From assembly GCF_000469545.1 (NCBI RefSeq), contig NZ_KI273051.1:129597-193596 (forward strand): a stretch of 64,000 nucleotides of DNA. The letters run 5' to 3'. This DNA comes from Mitsuokella sp. oral taxon 131 str. W9106. GTDB lineage: Bacteria; Bacillota; Negativicutes; Selenomonadales; Selenomonadaceae. This document shows positions 17,386 through 25,922 of this stretch, in pieces. Positions within the stretch are counted from its first letter, which is position 1. Each line of letters begins with the position of its first letter. The position numbers and the translations under genes are program-made. The notes under the pieces are model-generated. The model was not told where the DNA came from, did no database searches, and saw only the letters and a program-made list of their open reading frames with translations.

Positions 17386-18717
17386 GTGAAAGCTGGCTTT
17401 ATCAGTCTAGGCTGCTCGAAGAATCTCGTCGATACGGAAGTCATGCTCGGCATCTTGCAGCAGCATGGCATCGAACTCACGCCGAATCCGGCGGAGGCGG
17501 ACATCCTCATCGTCAATACCTGCGCCTTTATTCAGTCGGCAAAGGAAGAGTCGATCACGACGGTCCTCAATATGGCGGACTACAAGGAGACGGGCCGCTG
17601 CCGCAGCCTCATCGTCGCGGGCTGCCTCGGACAGCGCTACAAGCAGGAACTCCTCGATGAGATCCCGGAGGCCGATGCGATCATCGGCACGGGCGCATGG
17701 CCGCGCATCATGGAGGCCGTCGAGGAGACACTCAAAGGGCGCCGCATCGTCATCGCAGGCGAGGATGAGGCGCTCTATGACGAGAAAACGCCGCGCATCA
17801 CGACGACGCCCGACTACACGGCGTACGTCAAGATCGCCGAGGGCTGCAACAACCGTTGCGCGTTCTGCGCGATCCCGCTCATCCGCGGCAAGTACCGCAG
17901 CCGCAGGATTGAGGACATCGCAGCGGAGGTGCGCCGCCTCGCCGCGCGCGGCGCAAAGGAGATCGTTCTCATCGCGCAGGATTCGACGGACTACGGACGG
18001 GATCTCTACGGTGAGCCCATGCTTGCAAAGCTCCTGCGCGAGCTTTGCAGGATCGAGGGAGTCGAGTGGATCCGCACCCTCTACAGCTACCCAAAGTTCT
18101 TTACCGATGAACTCATTGAGACGATCGCGCGCGAGCCGAAGCTTTGCAAGTACGTAGACCTGCCGCTGCAGCACGCGCACGACGCCGTGCTGCGCCGCAT
18201 GCGCCGTCCCGATACGCAGGAGGAGATGCGCGTGCTCATCCAAAAACTTCGCGAGCGCATCCCGGGCGTCACGATCCGCTCGACGTTCATCGTCGGATTC
18301 CCCGGCGAGACGGATGCGCAGTATCAAGCACTCCGCAACTTCCTCGAATCGGTGCGCTTTGACAAGGTCGGCGTATTCACCTACTCCCAGGAAGAGGGAA
18401 CGAGTGCGGCAGAGATGCCGGATCAGGTCAGCGAGGAGGTCATGCAGGAGCGCTATCACGACCTCATGAGCCTCCAGTCGAAGATATCGGAGGAAGTCAA
18501 TCAGAGCCTTGAGGGCGAAGAGCTCGACGTGCTTATCGAAGGGCGCGACGCGGAGCAGCCCAATATCGCGATCGGGCGATCCTGCCGCGAAGCACCCGAA
18601 GTCGATGGACAGGTCTACGTTGAAGGCGATACGGAGGCGAAAGTTGGCGACATCATTCGCGTACGCGTGCTGCAGGGCTTTGCCTACGACATCGTCGGCG
18701 AGCGTGTGACGGACTGA
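17386..18717 (+). CDS. rimO: Ribosomal protein uS12 methylthiotransferase RimO
   Basis: Radical-SAM enzyme that adds a methylthio group to Asp of ribosomal protein S12. 443 residues from the GTG at 17386, five bases after GGGAGGA. The N-terminal UPF0004 domain has cluster cysteines in SLGCSKNLVDTE, VNTCAFI and AGCLGQR. The radical-SAM motif CNNRCAFC is at 154-161. A C-terminal TRAM domain carries LEGEELDVLIEGR. The stop is followed within 12 bases by pncC. Confidence 0.97.
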   Translation: MKAGFISLGCSKNLVDTEVMLGILQQHGIELTPNPAEADILIVNTCAFIQSAKEESITTVLNMADYKETGRCRSLIVAGCLGQRYKQELLDEIPEADAIIGTGAWPRIMEAVEETLKGRRIVIAGEDEALYDEKTPRITTTPDYTAYVKIAEGCNNRCAFCAIPLIRGKYRSRRIEDIAAEVRRLAARGAKEIVLIAQDSTDYGRDLYGEPMLAKLLRELCRIEGVEWIRTLYSYPKFFTDELIETIAREPKLCKYVDLPLQHAHDAVLRRMRRPDTQEEMRVLIQKLRERIPGVTIRSTFIVGFPGETDAQYQALRNFLESVRFDKVGVFTYSQEEGTSAAEMPDQVSEEVMQERYHDLMSLQSKISEEVNQSLEGEELDVLIEGRDAEQPNIAIGRSCREAPEVDGQVYVEGDTEAKVGDIIRVRVLQGFAYDIVGERVTD

Positions 18718-18729
18718 GTGGAGGCGAAC

Positions 18730-19215
18730 ATGAACGAAAAAAAAACACTCGAAATGCGTGTGGGAGAGCTTCTCACCGCGCGCGGACTCACCATTGCCTG
18801 TGCGGAGTCCTGCACGGGCGGACTGCTTACGAGCCGCCTCACGGACGTAGCGGGAAGCTCCGCCTACGTCATGGGCTCGGTTGTCTCCTATACGAACGCG
18901 ATCAAAGAGCGCCTCGTCGGCGTGCGGCATGAGACGCTCGCCGCACATGGAGCGGTATCGGAAGAGACGGCGCGCGAGATGGCGGAGGGGATACGCCGTG
19001 CCATCCGTACCGATATCGGCGTCGGCATCACGGGCATCGCGGGACCGGGAGGCGGCACGGTGGAAAAGCCAGTCGGACTCGTTTTCATAGCCATTTCAGG
19101 TGTGGCAGGTATAATTGCGCACAAGAAATACTTCACGGGCACGCGCGTGGAAAACAAGCGATCGAGTACAGAGTCGGCGCTTTCTATAATCGTGGAGTAT
19201 TTAGAAAAATATTAA
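18730..19215 (+). CDS. pncC: Nicotinamide-nucleotide amidase PncC (CinA C-terminal domain)
   Basis: Deamidates NMN to nicotinate mononucleotide in pyridine-nucleotide recycling. 161 residues comprise only the amidase domain; the CinA N-terminal domain is absent. The hallmark AESCTGGLLTSRL and SYTNAIKERLVGV are present, and GITGIAGPGGGT marks the active region. GTGGAGG precedes the ATG at 18730; an in-frame GTG at 18718 is part of that SD. It follows rimO closely. Confidence 0.92.
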   Translation: MNEKKTLEMRVGELLTARGLTIACAESCTGGLLTSRLTDVAGSSAYVMGSVVSYTNAIKERLVGVRHETLAAHGAVSEETAREMAEGIRRAIRTDIGVGITGIAGPGGGTVEKPVGLVFIAISGVAGIIAHKKYFTGTRVENKRSSTESALSIIVEYLEKY

Positions 19216-19251
19216 AATTCGATCTATTTTTAGAAAGGAAGTCTCTATCCT

Positions 19252-20202
19252 ATGAAAGCATTTTCTTATGTTGCCACGGCGGCACTTTCGGCTGCCCTTT
19301 TGGCGAATCCCGCCTACATTTACGCAGAAGGGGCGGGAGAAGCCTCGGTCAAAACGACGGAGCAGGCGCCTGCTGCAGAAGCCTCGATGAAAGAACCTGC
19401 TGCAAAGGCATCGGCGGAAGAGCCTGCTGCAGAAGCCTCGAAGAAAGAACCTGCCGCAAAGACATCGGCGAAAGAGCCTGCTGCAGAAGCCTCGAAGAAA
19501 GGGCACGCCGCAAAGGCATCGGCGAAAGAGCCTGCTGCAGAAGCCTCGGAGAAAGGGCACGCTGCAAAGGCATCGGCGAAAGAGCCTGCTGCAGAAGCCT
19601 CGAAGAAAGGGCACGCCGCAAAGGCATCGGCGGAAGAGCCTTCGACCGAAAAGGCGATGCGGCAGAGCACGCAGGCAGACGTCGCGCTTCCCTACACGTA
19701 TACGAGCAAGGAATACGGTTTTACGATCCAGTGCCCGCAGAAACCGGTCGGCGTCATTCCCGCGAGCGCGCTTTACGAGGGCGAGAAGGGCGATGTCCTC
19801 GTCTTTGAAAACGATGCGTACAACATCAAATACGCTTGGATCATCACCGAGGATGCGTTTGACGATGCGAAGGTTCCCGATCTCAATACGCTCGACGAAA
19901 AGGCAGCAAAAGAGCTTCTGAAAGGGATCATGGGCAGCAACGGTTACGAGGGCATCATGCTCGTCAACCTATCCAAGACGAACAAGGCAATCTACGCGGT
20001 GACCGCAAAAGAAGTTGAGATCGACACGAATGGCGACGGCGTGCCCGACGAAACGGGGAAGGCCGACACGCAGATGGCAGTGCTCTTTTTCCGCGGCGAG
20101 AAGGGCGGCCGCTATGCGATAAAGCTCATCGATAACCCGGTTCTGCGCGGCAGTGCCCTTGCGGCCTTCCAAAAGGGCGCGGCAACCTTCCAAGAAAAAT
20201 GA
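19252..20202 (+). CDS. Secreted protein with Ala/Lys/Glu-rich nonapeptide repeats
   Basis: 316 residues. An N-terminal signal peptide (about 1-25, ending near YIYAEG) is followed by a low-complexity region at 40-130 built of nine-residue units such as EPAAEASKK and GHAAKASAK. A folded C-terminal domain of about 175 residues follows (YTYTSKEYGFTIQCPQKPVGVIP). AGAAAGGAAG lies before the ATG. The repeat zone could be an unstructured wall- or periplasm-spanning linker. I do not recognise the C-terminal domain. A DTNGDGVPDETGK stretch resembles a calcium-binding loop. Confidence 0.8.
   Translation: MKAFSYVATAALSAALLANPAYIYAEGAGEASVKTTEQAPAAEASMKEPAAKASAEEPAAEASKKEPAAKTSAKEPAAEASKKGHAAKASAKEPAAEASEKGHAAKASAKEPAAEASKKGHAAKASAEEPSTEKAMRQSTQADVALPYTYTSKEYGFTIQCPQKPVGVIPASALYEGEKGDVLVFENDAYNIKYAWIITEDAFDDAKVPDLNTLDEKAAKELLKGIMGSNGYEGIMLVNLSKTNKAIYAVTAKEVEIDTNGDGVPDETGKADTQMAVLFFRGEKGGRYAIKLIDNPVLRGSALAAFQKGAATFQEK
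19393..19640 (+). repeat. 54-bp tandem repeats inside the secreted protein gene
   Basis: Four 54-base units start at 19393, 19447, 19501 and 19555, and a partial fifth starts at 19609. Each encodes 18 residues, itself two related 9-residue halves (xxAAKASAx and EPAAEASxK). Units stay in frame, so copy-number change would lengthen or shorten the protein without breaking it. Confidence 0.95.
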
Positions 20203-20212
20203 GCCGGCATGA

Positions 20213-20662
20213 GGCATAGATGAGCGAGCGCTATCCAATGCCATTTTCAGCATCCTGCAGGCGGCGCAGCAGGTCACTGGCGTCATCACGCAGAATACGA
20301 CGCAGATCCAAAATGCCTTCGGCCTCACGAAGGGGCAGGAGGTGGAAGGCAAGGAGACCGTCGGATAGGTACAGGAAGCGGACGAAAAGTTCGCACGCAT
20401 CGCAACGCTCGTCCAATCCCTCAATGAGCAGGTGAAAAAGCTCTCCGGCATTGCCGACAGGCTGAAGAAGGACGGGAAATCCAACTCGGATGCCGTCGCG
20501 CAGATCGACAAGGTCTCCCATGTCGTGCAGGAAAAGGCGACGGACGTCTCGGCGATTTCGGAAGAGCAGGCGGTTTCCATCGAAGCGATTGCCGCCGCGA
20601 ACCACACGTTCGCAGATCTCGCCTGGAAGCTGCAAAAGGACGTGTCAAAATTCCGCAGATGA
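20213..20662 (+). pseudogene. C-terminal fragment of a methyl-accepting chemotaxis protein, broken by a stop
   Basis: One frame open from 20213 reads ALSNAIFSILQAAQQVTG, then KGQEVEGKETVG, then a TAG at 20366-20368. After that stop it continues VQEADEKFARIATLVQSLNEQVKKLSGIADRL. It ends in a receptor-like tail, VSAISEEQAVSIEAIAAANH and LQKDVSKF. The tail is characteristic of MCP signalling domains. The receptor's sensor, HAMP and hairpin-tip parts are missing. No SD-supported start exists; it is best read as a decayed remnant. Only the 20432-20662 part could still be translated from a GTG. Confidence 0.7.
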
Positions 20663-20693
20663 AGCCGCATATCGCGCATATAGGGTGAAAGCG

Positions 20694-20745
20694 AGTTCCC
20701 TTTCCATGGACGGCAGGTCTATGGGAAGGGAACTTGTCTTTTTTT
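20694..20745 (+). terminator. Terminator after the chemoreceptor remnant
   Basis: AGTTCCCTTTCCAT (20694-20707) pairs with ATGGGAAGGGAACT (20721-20734) with one G-T pair. It is followed by TGTC and a T7 run. Confidence 0.9.
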
Positions 20746-20809
20746 GCAGGCGATTGGCGCGCGAAAGGAAAGCGTCAGATGCCGTGCATCCGCAGGAGGG
20801 GCCAAGCGG

Positions 20810-20838
20810 TTGCTTTTTCTACGGGAATCGCGTAAGAT
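20810..20838 (+). promoter_or_regulatory. Promoter of the glycosyltransferase pair
   Basis: TTGCTT (20810-20815), 17-base spacer, TAAGAT (20833-20838), 43 bases upstream of the start at 20882. Confidence 0.6.
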
Positions 20839-20881
20839 AGAGAGGATGTTCTGATACGAATGGGAAAGAGGAAGAAGGAGC

Positions 20882-22348
20882 ATGAACCGAACTGTATTGT
20901 GGGCGCTTATCGCCGGCATGATGCTCGTGCTTGCTGGGAATGCATGGATGCCTGTCACCGATCCGGTCGAATCGAATTATGCGCTGACGGCTCGTGAGAT
21001 GTTGGAGGCAGGGGACTTTATATCGCCGCGCATTTACGGGAATTTCTGGTATGACAAGCCGATCTTTTTTTACTGGGAGCTCATCGCCGCGTTTTCCCTG
21101 TTCGGCGTGAATGATTTTGCGGCGCGGTTCTTTCCCGTCGTCTTTTCGGCGCTCAACGTCGGTGCCGTCTATTGCTTTGCCAAAAAGCTTTACGATGAAC
21201 GCACGGCGGTCTGCTCCGCGCTCGTCTTCGCGACGACGACGAGCTTTTTCTACCTGTCGCGCGCGATCATCACGGACATGGCGTTCGTGTTTTTCTTCAA
21301 TGCGGTTCTGATTTCCTTCTACCTCGCGTATCGAAGCGGCAACCGAAGGCTCTATCTCGCCTCGTTTTTCTTTGCGGGGCTTGCGGTGCTCACGAAAGGA
21401 CCCGTCGGCATCCTGATGCCAGGGCTCATTCTCCTCGTCTTCCTCCTCGTGCGCCGCCGTACGAGGGAGCTGATGCACATGATGTGGGTGCCTGGGATCG
21501 TGATTTTCGCGGCGGTCGGAGGCTATTGGTACTACCGCATGTACGCGATGCACGGCATGGACTTCATCACGAATTTCTTCGGCGTGCATAACTTCCTGCG
21601 CGCGACGGTGTCGGAGCACCCGCGCGATGACGTTTGGTACTACTATACGCTCATTTTCCTGCTCGGCTTCTTCCCGTGGTCATTCGTCATGATCGCGCGC
21701 GTGAAGGCAAAGTGGCAGGAGATCCGGCATAGGAAGTGGAGCGAGCACGTGATTTTTCTCGTGCTTTGGGCGGGGCTTGTCAATGTCCTCTTCCAGCTCA
21801 TGGCGACGAAGTACGTCACGTACACGCAGCCTGCCTTTTTGCCGCTCGCGATTCTTGCAGGCCGCCTGCTGCGTGGCCGCGAGCGGTTTGTGCGCCGCCT
21901 TGCGGCAGGCATGGGCATCTTTTACCTCGTGCTGAATTTCGCCGTCGCCGTGCCGCTCATCCAGTCCCATTCGGGGCGCGCCGTAGCGGAGAAAATCGAA
22001 TCGGTGAATACGGGGCGGCACCTCGTCGTGAGCTACGGCGATTACAGCGCATCGACCGTTTACTACAGCCACGAACGAATTCCATGGATCGTGTGGCGGT
22101 CGGAGATCGCGCATGAAAAGCCAGCAGGCATCAGCTGGGACGCGAAGAACGTCATGCCGTTCATGGCGATCGAAGACCTCCCCGTCGGTGAGCCGATATA
22201 CGTCACTTGTATTCCGCGGCAGGCGGAACGCATGCAGCGAGAGCTGCCGAATGCCAAATTTCGCCGCCTGACGGAGCAAAAGTATCTCGATCTATACGAA
22301 ATGGTCATCCCCGATGCGGCGGCAAAGCAGAAAGGAAGCATGGACTGA
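20882..22348 (+). CDS. GT39-type membrane glycosyltransferase (ArnT/PMT-like)
   Basis: 488 residues with about 11-12 membrane segments. Predicted to transfer a sugar from a polyprenyl-phosphate donor on the outer face of the inner membrane. The first loop has the acidic motif TDPVESNYALTAREML (Asp27, Glu30), equivalent to the catalytic DE of the family, and GNFWYDKPIFFYWE follows. AAGGAGC precedes the ATG. The next gene, overlapping by one base, encodes a GT2 enzyme that could make the lipid-linked donor. Targets such as lipid A or another surface glycan are inference. Confidence 0.85.
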   Translation: MNRTVLWALIAGMMLVLAGNAWMPVTDPVESNYALTAREMLEAGDFISPRIYGNFWYDKPIFFYWELIAAFSLFGVNDFAARFFPVVFSALNVGAVYCFAKKLYDERTAVCSALVFATTTSFFYLSRAIITDMAFVFFFNAVLISFYLAYRSGNRRLYLASFFFAGLAVLTKGPVGILMPGLILLVFLLVRRRTRELMHMMWVPGIVIFAAVGGYWYYRMYAMHGMDFITNFFGVHNFLRATVSEHPRDDVWYYYTLIFLLGFFPWSFVMIARVKAKWQEIRHRKWSEHVIFLVLWAGLVNVLFQLMATKYVTYTQPAFLPLAILAGRLLRGRERFVRRLAAGMGIFYLVLNFAVAVPLIQSHSGRAVAEKIESVNTGRHLVVSYGDYSASTVYYSHERIPWIVWRSEIAHEKPAGISWDAKNVMPFMAIEDLPVGEPIYVTCIPRQAERMQRELPNAKFRRLTEQKYLDLYEMVIPDAAAKQKGSMD

Positions 22349-23298
22349 TGGCAAAGCAGAGTCTTTCCATCGTAGTGCCGGTTTTCAATGAATCGGAAAA
22401 TCTGGAGCATTTTTATGATGCCGTACGCTGCGAGATGGATCATCTGCCCTACGACTGGGAACTCATTTTCGTTGACGACGGGTCGACCGATACGACGCGA
22501 TCGATCCTCATGCGGCTGGAGGGAGAGGATGCACACGTCCAGTCCATTTTTCTCTCGTGCAACTTTGGGCATCAGCTTGCGCTGACGTGCGGGCTCGACC
22601 ATGCGGACGGCGATGCCGTCATTACGCTTGACGGCGACATGCAGCATCCGCCCTCCCTCATCCCGACGCTCATCGGCTACTGGAAAGAAGGCTACGAGGT
22701 CGTCCAGACGATACGCGATGCGACGGCGGATGCTTCGTGGATCAAGCGAAAGACGTCGGCGGCGTACTATTGTTGGCTCAATGCCATATCGGAGATCCCC
22801 GTCCAGCCGGGCGGATCGGATTTCCGCCTCATGGATCGTAAGGTCGTACTCGCCTTCCGGCGCTATCGCGAGCACGCGCGCTTTATCCGTGGGCTCATCG
22901 GCTCAATGGGATTCCGGCAGAAACAGGTGCACTTCGCAGCGCCGCCACGCTACGCCGGGCATTCGAAATTCTCGCCGCGCAAGATGCTGCGCCTTGCGAT
23001 CGACGGCGTGCTCACGTGCTCGACGTTCCCGCTGCGCATCGGCCTTTACGCGGGATTTTTGAGCGTGGCGCTGAGCTTCCTCGTCTTCCTGCACGTCCTT
23101 TACGAGACATTCGTCGAGGCGGATACCGTCGCAGGTTGGCCGACGATCATGGCGTGCATCCTCTTTTTCGGCGGCATGCAGCTCATGGTGCTCGGCCTCA
23201 TCGGCGAGTATCTCGGCCGTACCTATGAGGAGACGAAGCGACGCCCGCTCTACCTTATTGCGCGCGGCATGCCGAAAGAGGGGAAGCCCAATCCATGA
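22348..23298 (+). CDS. GT2 polyprenyl-phosphate glycosyltransferase (DPM1/ArnC/GtrB-like)
   Basis: 316 residues: a cytosolic GT-A domain (LSIVVPVFNESENL at 6-19; FVDDGSTDTT; ITLDGDMQHPP with the metal-binding Asp residues). Two C-terminal membrane spans lie at about 230-300. Such enzymes charge undecaprenyl phosphate with a sugar. The ATG overlaps the stop of the GT39 gene (ATGA), so the two are translationally coupled. They probably act in sequence, the GT2 product being the donor for the GT39 enzyme. Confidence 0.9.
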   Translation: MAKQSLSIVVPVFNESENLEHFYDAVRCEMDHLPYDWELIFVDDGSTDTTRSILMRLEGEDAHVQSIFLSCNFGHQLALTCGLDHADGDAVITLDGDMQHPPSLIPTLIGYWKEGYEVVQTIRDATADASWIKRKTSAAYYCWLNAISEIPVQPGGSDFRLMDRKVVLAFRRYREHARFIRGLIGSMGFRQKQVHFAAPPRYAGHSKFSPRKMLRLAIDGVLTCSTFPLRIGLYAGFLSVALSFLVFLHVLYETFVEADTVAGWPTIMACILFFGGMQLMVLGLIGEYLGRTYEETKRRPLYLIARGMPKEGKPNP

Positions 23299-23394
23299 AA
23301 GGTGGGATGCCGTTCCATGTTTTTCTGTGGAGGGCATCTTTTCTGCTGCAGGACGCAAGAATCCTTTCTGAGATGGACCACAAGGAGGAAGGAT

Positions 23395-23484
23395 ATGTTT
23401 GGGAATGTTTGGGAATGGGACGCTTATGCTGTGCGGATTTGCAAGGGTTCTTTTTCTATGCAAAGGGCTTGCATATTCGCGTGA
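23395..23484 (+). CDS. Candidate 29-codon small ORF upstream of the gal operon
   Basis: ATG at 23395 sits six bases after a full AAGGAGG (23382-23388), an SD better than many real genes here. The peptide begins MFGNVWEWDAYAV and ends near 23484, inside the galK promoter. It has no family resemblance, and the upstream DNA repeats TTTGGGAATG. It could be a translated leader or chance; there is no promoter I can point to for it. Confidence 0.3.
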   Translation: MFGNVWEWDAYAVRICKGSFSMQRACIFA

Positions 23485-23497
23485 GATGCGATAAACT
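23469..23497 (+). promoter_or_regulatory. Promoter of galK
   Basis: TTGCAT (23469-23474), 17-base spacer and TAAACT (23492-23497), 77 bases upstream of galK. Confidence 0.65.
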
Positions 23498-23509
23498 AGG
23501 GATGTGGAA

Positions 23510-23521
23510 GAAAACGTTTAC
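23510..23521 (+). promoter_or_regulatory. LacI/GalR-type operator at the galK promoter
   Basis: GAAAACGTTTAC has the AAACGTTT palindromic centre typical of LacI-family operators. It starts 13 bases after the -10, so it would cover the first transcribed bases and block initiation. A LacI-family gene closes the same gal cluster. Confidence 0.7.
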
Positions 23522-23573
23522 TATATTCCTAAAAATAGCAGGGTGCGGTTTCACGGCATAAGGAGGAGCTCGC

Positions 23574-24743
23574 ATGGAAATTTTGGACAAGATGCGAAAG
23601 GTTTTCGAGGAAAAGTTCGGCAAGGCGGATACGAAAGCGTATTTTTCACCGGGGCGCGTCAACCTCATCGGCGAGCACACGGACTACAACGGCGGGCACG
23701 TTTTCCCATGCGCGATCACGCTTGGCACGTATGCGATTGCAGCGCCGGCAAAGGGAAATACATCGCGTGCCTACTCGATGAATCTCGCAGAAAAGGGCGT
23801 CGTCGAATTCCCCATGACGGGACTCGCGCCAAAAGAGGAATACGATTGGGCGAACTATCCGATCGGCGTCGTCCGCATGATGGAGAAGGCGGGATTTCCA
23901 GCGAAGCACGGCGTCGACGTCGTCTTCTACGGTACGCTCCCGAATGGCTCGGGACTCTCCTCATCGGCATCGATCGAAGTCCTGATGGGCGTCATCCTCG
24001 ATGACCTGTTCGGCTTCGGCATCGACCGCGTTGCGCTCGTAAAGCTCGCGCAGAAGGCGGAGAATGATTTCGTCGGCATGAACTGCGGCATCATGGATCA
24101 GTTCGCGGTCGGCATGGGCAAGAAGGATTGTGCGATCCTCCTCGACTGCAATACACTCCAGTATCGCTACAGCAAGATCGCGCTCAAGGATGCGAGCATT
24201 GTGATCACGAATACGAACAAGAAGCACAAGCTCACGGCGTCGCAGTACAACGAACGCCGTTCAGAGAGCGAAGCCGCGCTTGCCGAACTTCAGAAGGCAA
24301 AACCGATCAAGGCACTTGGTGAGCTCACCAATGCGGAGTTTGACGCGATTGCGGATGCGATCAAGGACCCCGTCGAACGCAAGCGCGCCCGTCACGCCGT
24401 CTACGAGAACCAGCGCACGCTTGAAGCCGTTGCCGCACTTGAAGCAGACGACATCGAGAAGTTTGGCAGGCTCATGAATGACTCGCACGTCTCGCTGCGC
24501 GATGACTACGAGGTTACGGGCAAGGAGCTGGATACGCTCGCAAAGCTCGCGTGGGAGCAGGAGGGCGTCATCGGCTCGCGCATGACGGGCGGCGGTTTCG
24601 GCGGCTGCACGGTCAGCATCGTCAGGAATGACGCGATTCCCGCATTCGAGAAGAATGTCGGCGAGGCGTACACGAGGAAGATCGGCTACGCGCCGAGCTT
24701 CTACGTCGCGAGCATCGCGGACGGCACACACGTCATCGGCTGA
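23574..24743 (+). CDS. galK: Galactokinase GalK
   Basis: ATP-dependent phosphorylation of galactose at C1, first step of the Leloir pathway. 389 residues of the GHMP family: substrate motif GRVNLIGEHTDYNGG, ATP loop LPNGSGLSSSASIEV, C-terminal GGGFGGCTVSIV. AGGAGG precedes the ATG. It is first of galK-galE-galT-galR, behind a promoter with an overlapping LacI-type operator. Confidence 0.97.
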   Translation: MEILDKMRKVFEEKFGKADTKAYFSPGRVNLIGEHTDYNGGHVFPCAITLGTYAIAAPAKGNTSRAYSMNLAEKGVVEFPMTGLAPKEEYDWANYPIGVVRMMEKAGFPAKHGVDVVFYGTLPNGSGLSSSASIEVLMGVILDDLFGFGIDRVALVKLAQKAENDFVGMNCGIMDQFAVGMGKKDCAILLDCNTLQYRYSKIALKDASIVITNTNKKHKLTASQYNERRSESEAALAELQKAKPIKALGELTNAEFDAIADAIKDPVERKRARHAVYENQRTLEAVAALEADDIEKFGRLMNDSHVSLRDDYEVTGKELDTLAKLAWEQEGVIGSRMTGGGFGGCTVSIVRNDAIPAFEKNVGEAYTRKIGYAPSFYVASIADGTHVIG

Positions 24744-24868
24744 CGGCCGCTTGCAAAGCGAGGCATTTGCGCATGGCGCGCATGTCCGTAACAGTTGAGG
24801 CGGATCCGTCGCAGGATCACGGAGCCGTGGTTTCTTAACAAAGTCAACAAAGAAAGGAAGAGGCAGAA

Positions 24869-25858
24869 ATGGCAATCCTAGTATGCGGCGGGGCGGGCTA
24901 TATCGGTTCCCATGCCGTCCATCAGCTTGTCGAAAGGGGCGAGGACGTCGTCATCATCGATAACTTGCAGACCGGGCATCGCGGGGCATTGAATCCGGCA
25001 GCGAAATTCTACGAGGGCGACATTCGCGACCCGAAAGCGCTTGACAAGGTCTTTATGGAAAACAGGATCGAGGCCGTCGTTCACTTTGCGGCGAATTCGC
25101 TCGTCGGTGAGAGCGTCGAGAAGCCACTCCTCTACTTCAACAACAACGTGTACGGCATGCAGGTCCTCTTGGAAGCGATGGTGCGCCACCATGTCGGAGC
25201 GATCGTATTCTCTTCGACGGCAGCCGTATACGGCGAGCCGAAGCGCATCCCCATCCTAGAGGATGACGAGACGAACCCGACGAATCCGTACGGCGAGACG
25301 AAGCGCACGATGGAGAAGATGATGAAGTGGGTGAGCCGCGCAAACGGCATCCGCTACGTCTCCCTGCGCTACTTCAACGCGGCGGGCGCGCTCGAAGACG
25401 GATCGATCGGCGAAGCGCACACGACGGAGACGCATCTCATCCCGCTCATCCTGCAGGTGCCGCTCGGAAAACGCGATCACATCACGGTCTTCGGCACGGA
25501 CTACGCGACGCCAGACGGAACGTGCCTGCGCGACTACATCCACGTCATCGATCTCGCGGACGCCCATCTTCTCGCGATCGACTACCTGCGCAAGGGCGGT
25601 GAGAGCGATGTATTCAACCTCGGGAACGGACATGGCTTCTCCGTCAGGGAAATGATCGAGACGGCGAAGAACGTCACGGGCAAGGCGATCAAAGTCGAGT
25701 ACGGCGGCCGCCGCGCGGGCGATCCCGCCCAGCTCATCGCATCGAGCGAGAAGGCGCGCAAGGTGCTTGGCTGGAATCCGCACTACGCAGATGTCGCAAA
25801 GATCATCGGCACGGCTTGGACGTGGCATAAGAAACATCCGAACGGGTACGCGGACTAA
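24869..25858 (+). CDS. galE: UDP-glucose 4-epimerase GalE
   Basis: NAD-dependent interconversion of UDP-galactose and UDP-glucose. 329 residues of the extended SDR family: Rossmann motif GGAGYIGSHA at 7-16, FSSTAAVYG, and the catalytic YxxxK in NPYGETKRTMEK. AAAGGAAG precedes the ATG. It lies between galK and galT, in a 125-base gap after galK that shows no terminator. Confidence 0.96.
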   Translation: MAILVCGGAGYIGSHAVHQLVERGEDVVIIDNLQTGHRGALNPAAKFYEGDIRDPKALDKVFMENRIEAVVHFAANSLVGESVEKPLLYFNNNVYGMQVLLEAMVRHHVGAIVFSSTAAVYGEPKRIPILEDDETNPTNPYGETKRTMEKMMKWVSRANGIRYVSLRYFNAAGALEDGSIGEAHTTETHLIPLILQVPLGKRDHITVFGTDYATPDGTCLRDYIHVIDLADAHLLAIDYLRKGGESDVFNLGNGHGFSVREMIETAKNVTGKAIKVEYGGRRAGDPAQLIASSEKARKVLGWNPHYADVAKIIGTAWTWHKKHPNGYAD

Positions 25859-25922
25859 ACGCATGGATGTGTAGGTGGGAGCTGCATCCGTCATCTCTCT
25901 TTGCATGAAGGGGACAAATATC

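Noticed and set aside
19201-19614. Minus-strand frame of FLRGFCSRLFRR-type repeats
   Set aside because: It is the reverse reading of the plus-strand repeat region, whose frame has a signal peptide, SD and folded C-terminal domain.
19393-19640. CRISPR array
   Set aside because: The 54-base units are directly adjacent without unique spacers and are coding in one frame.
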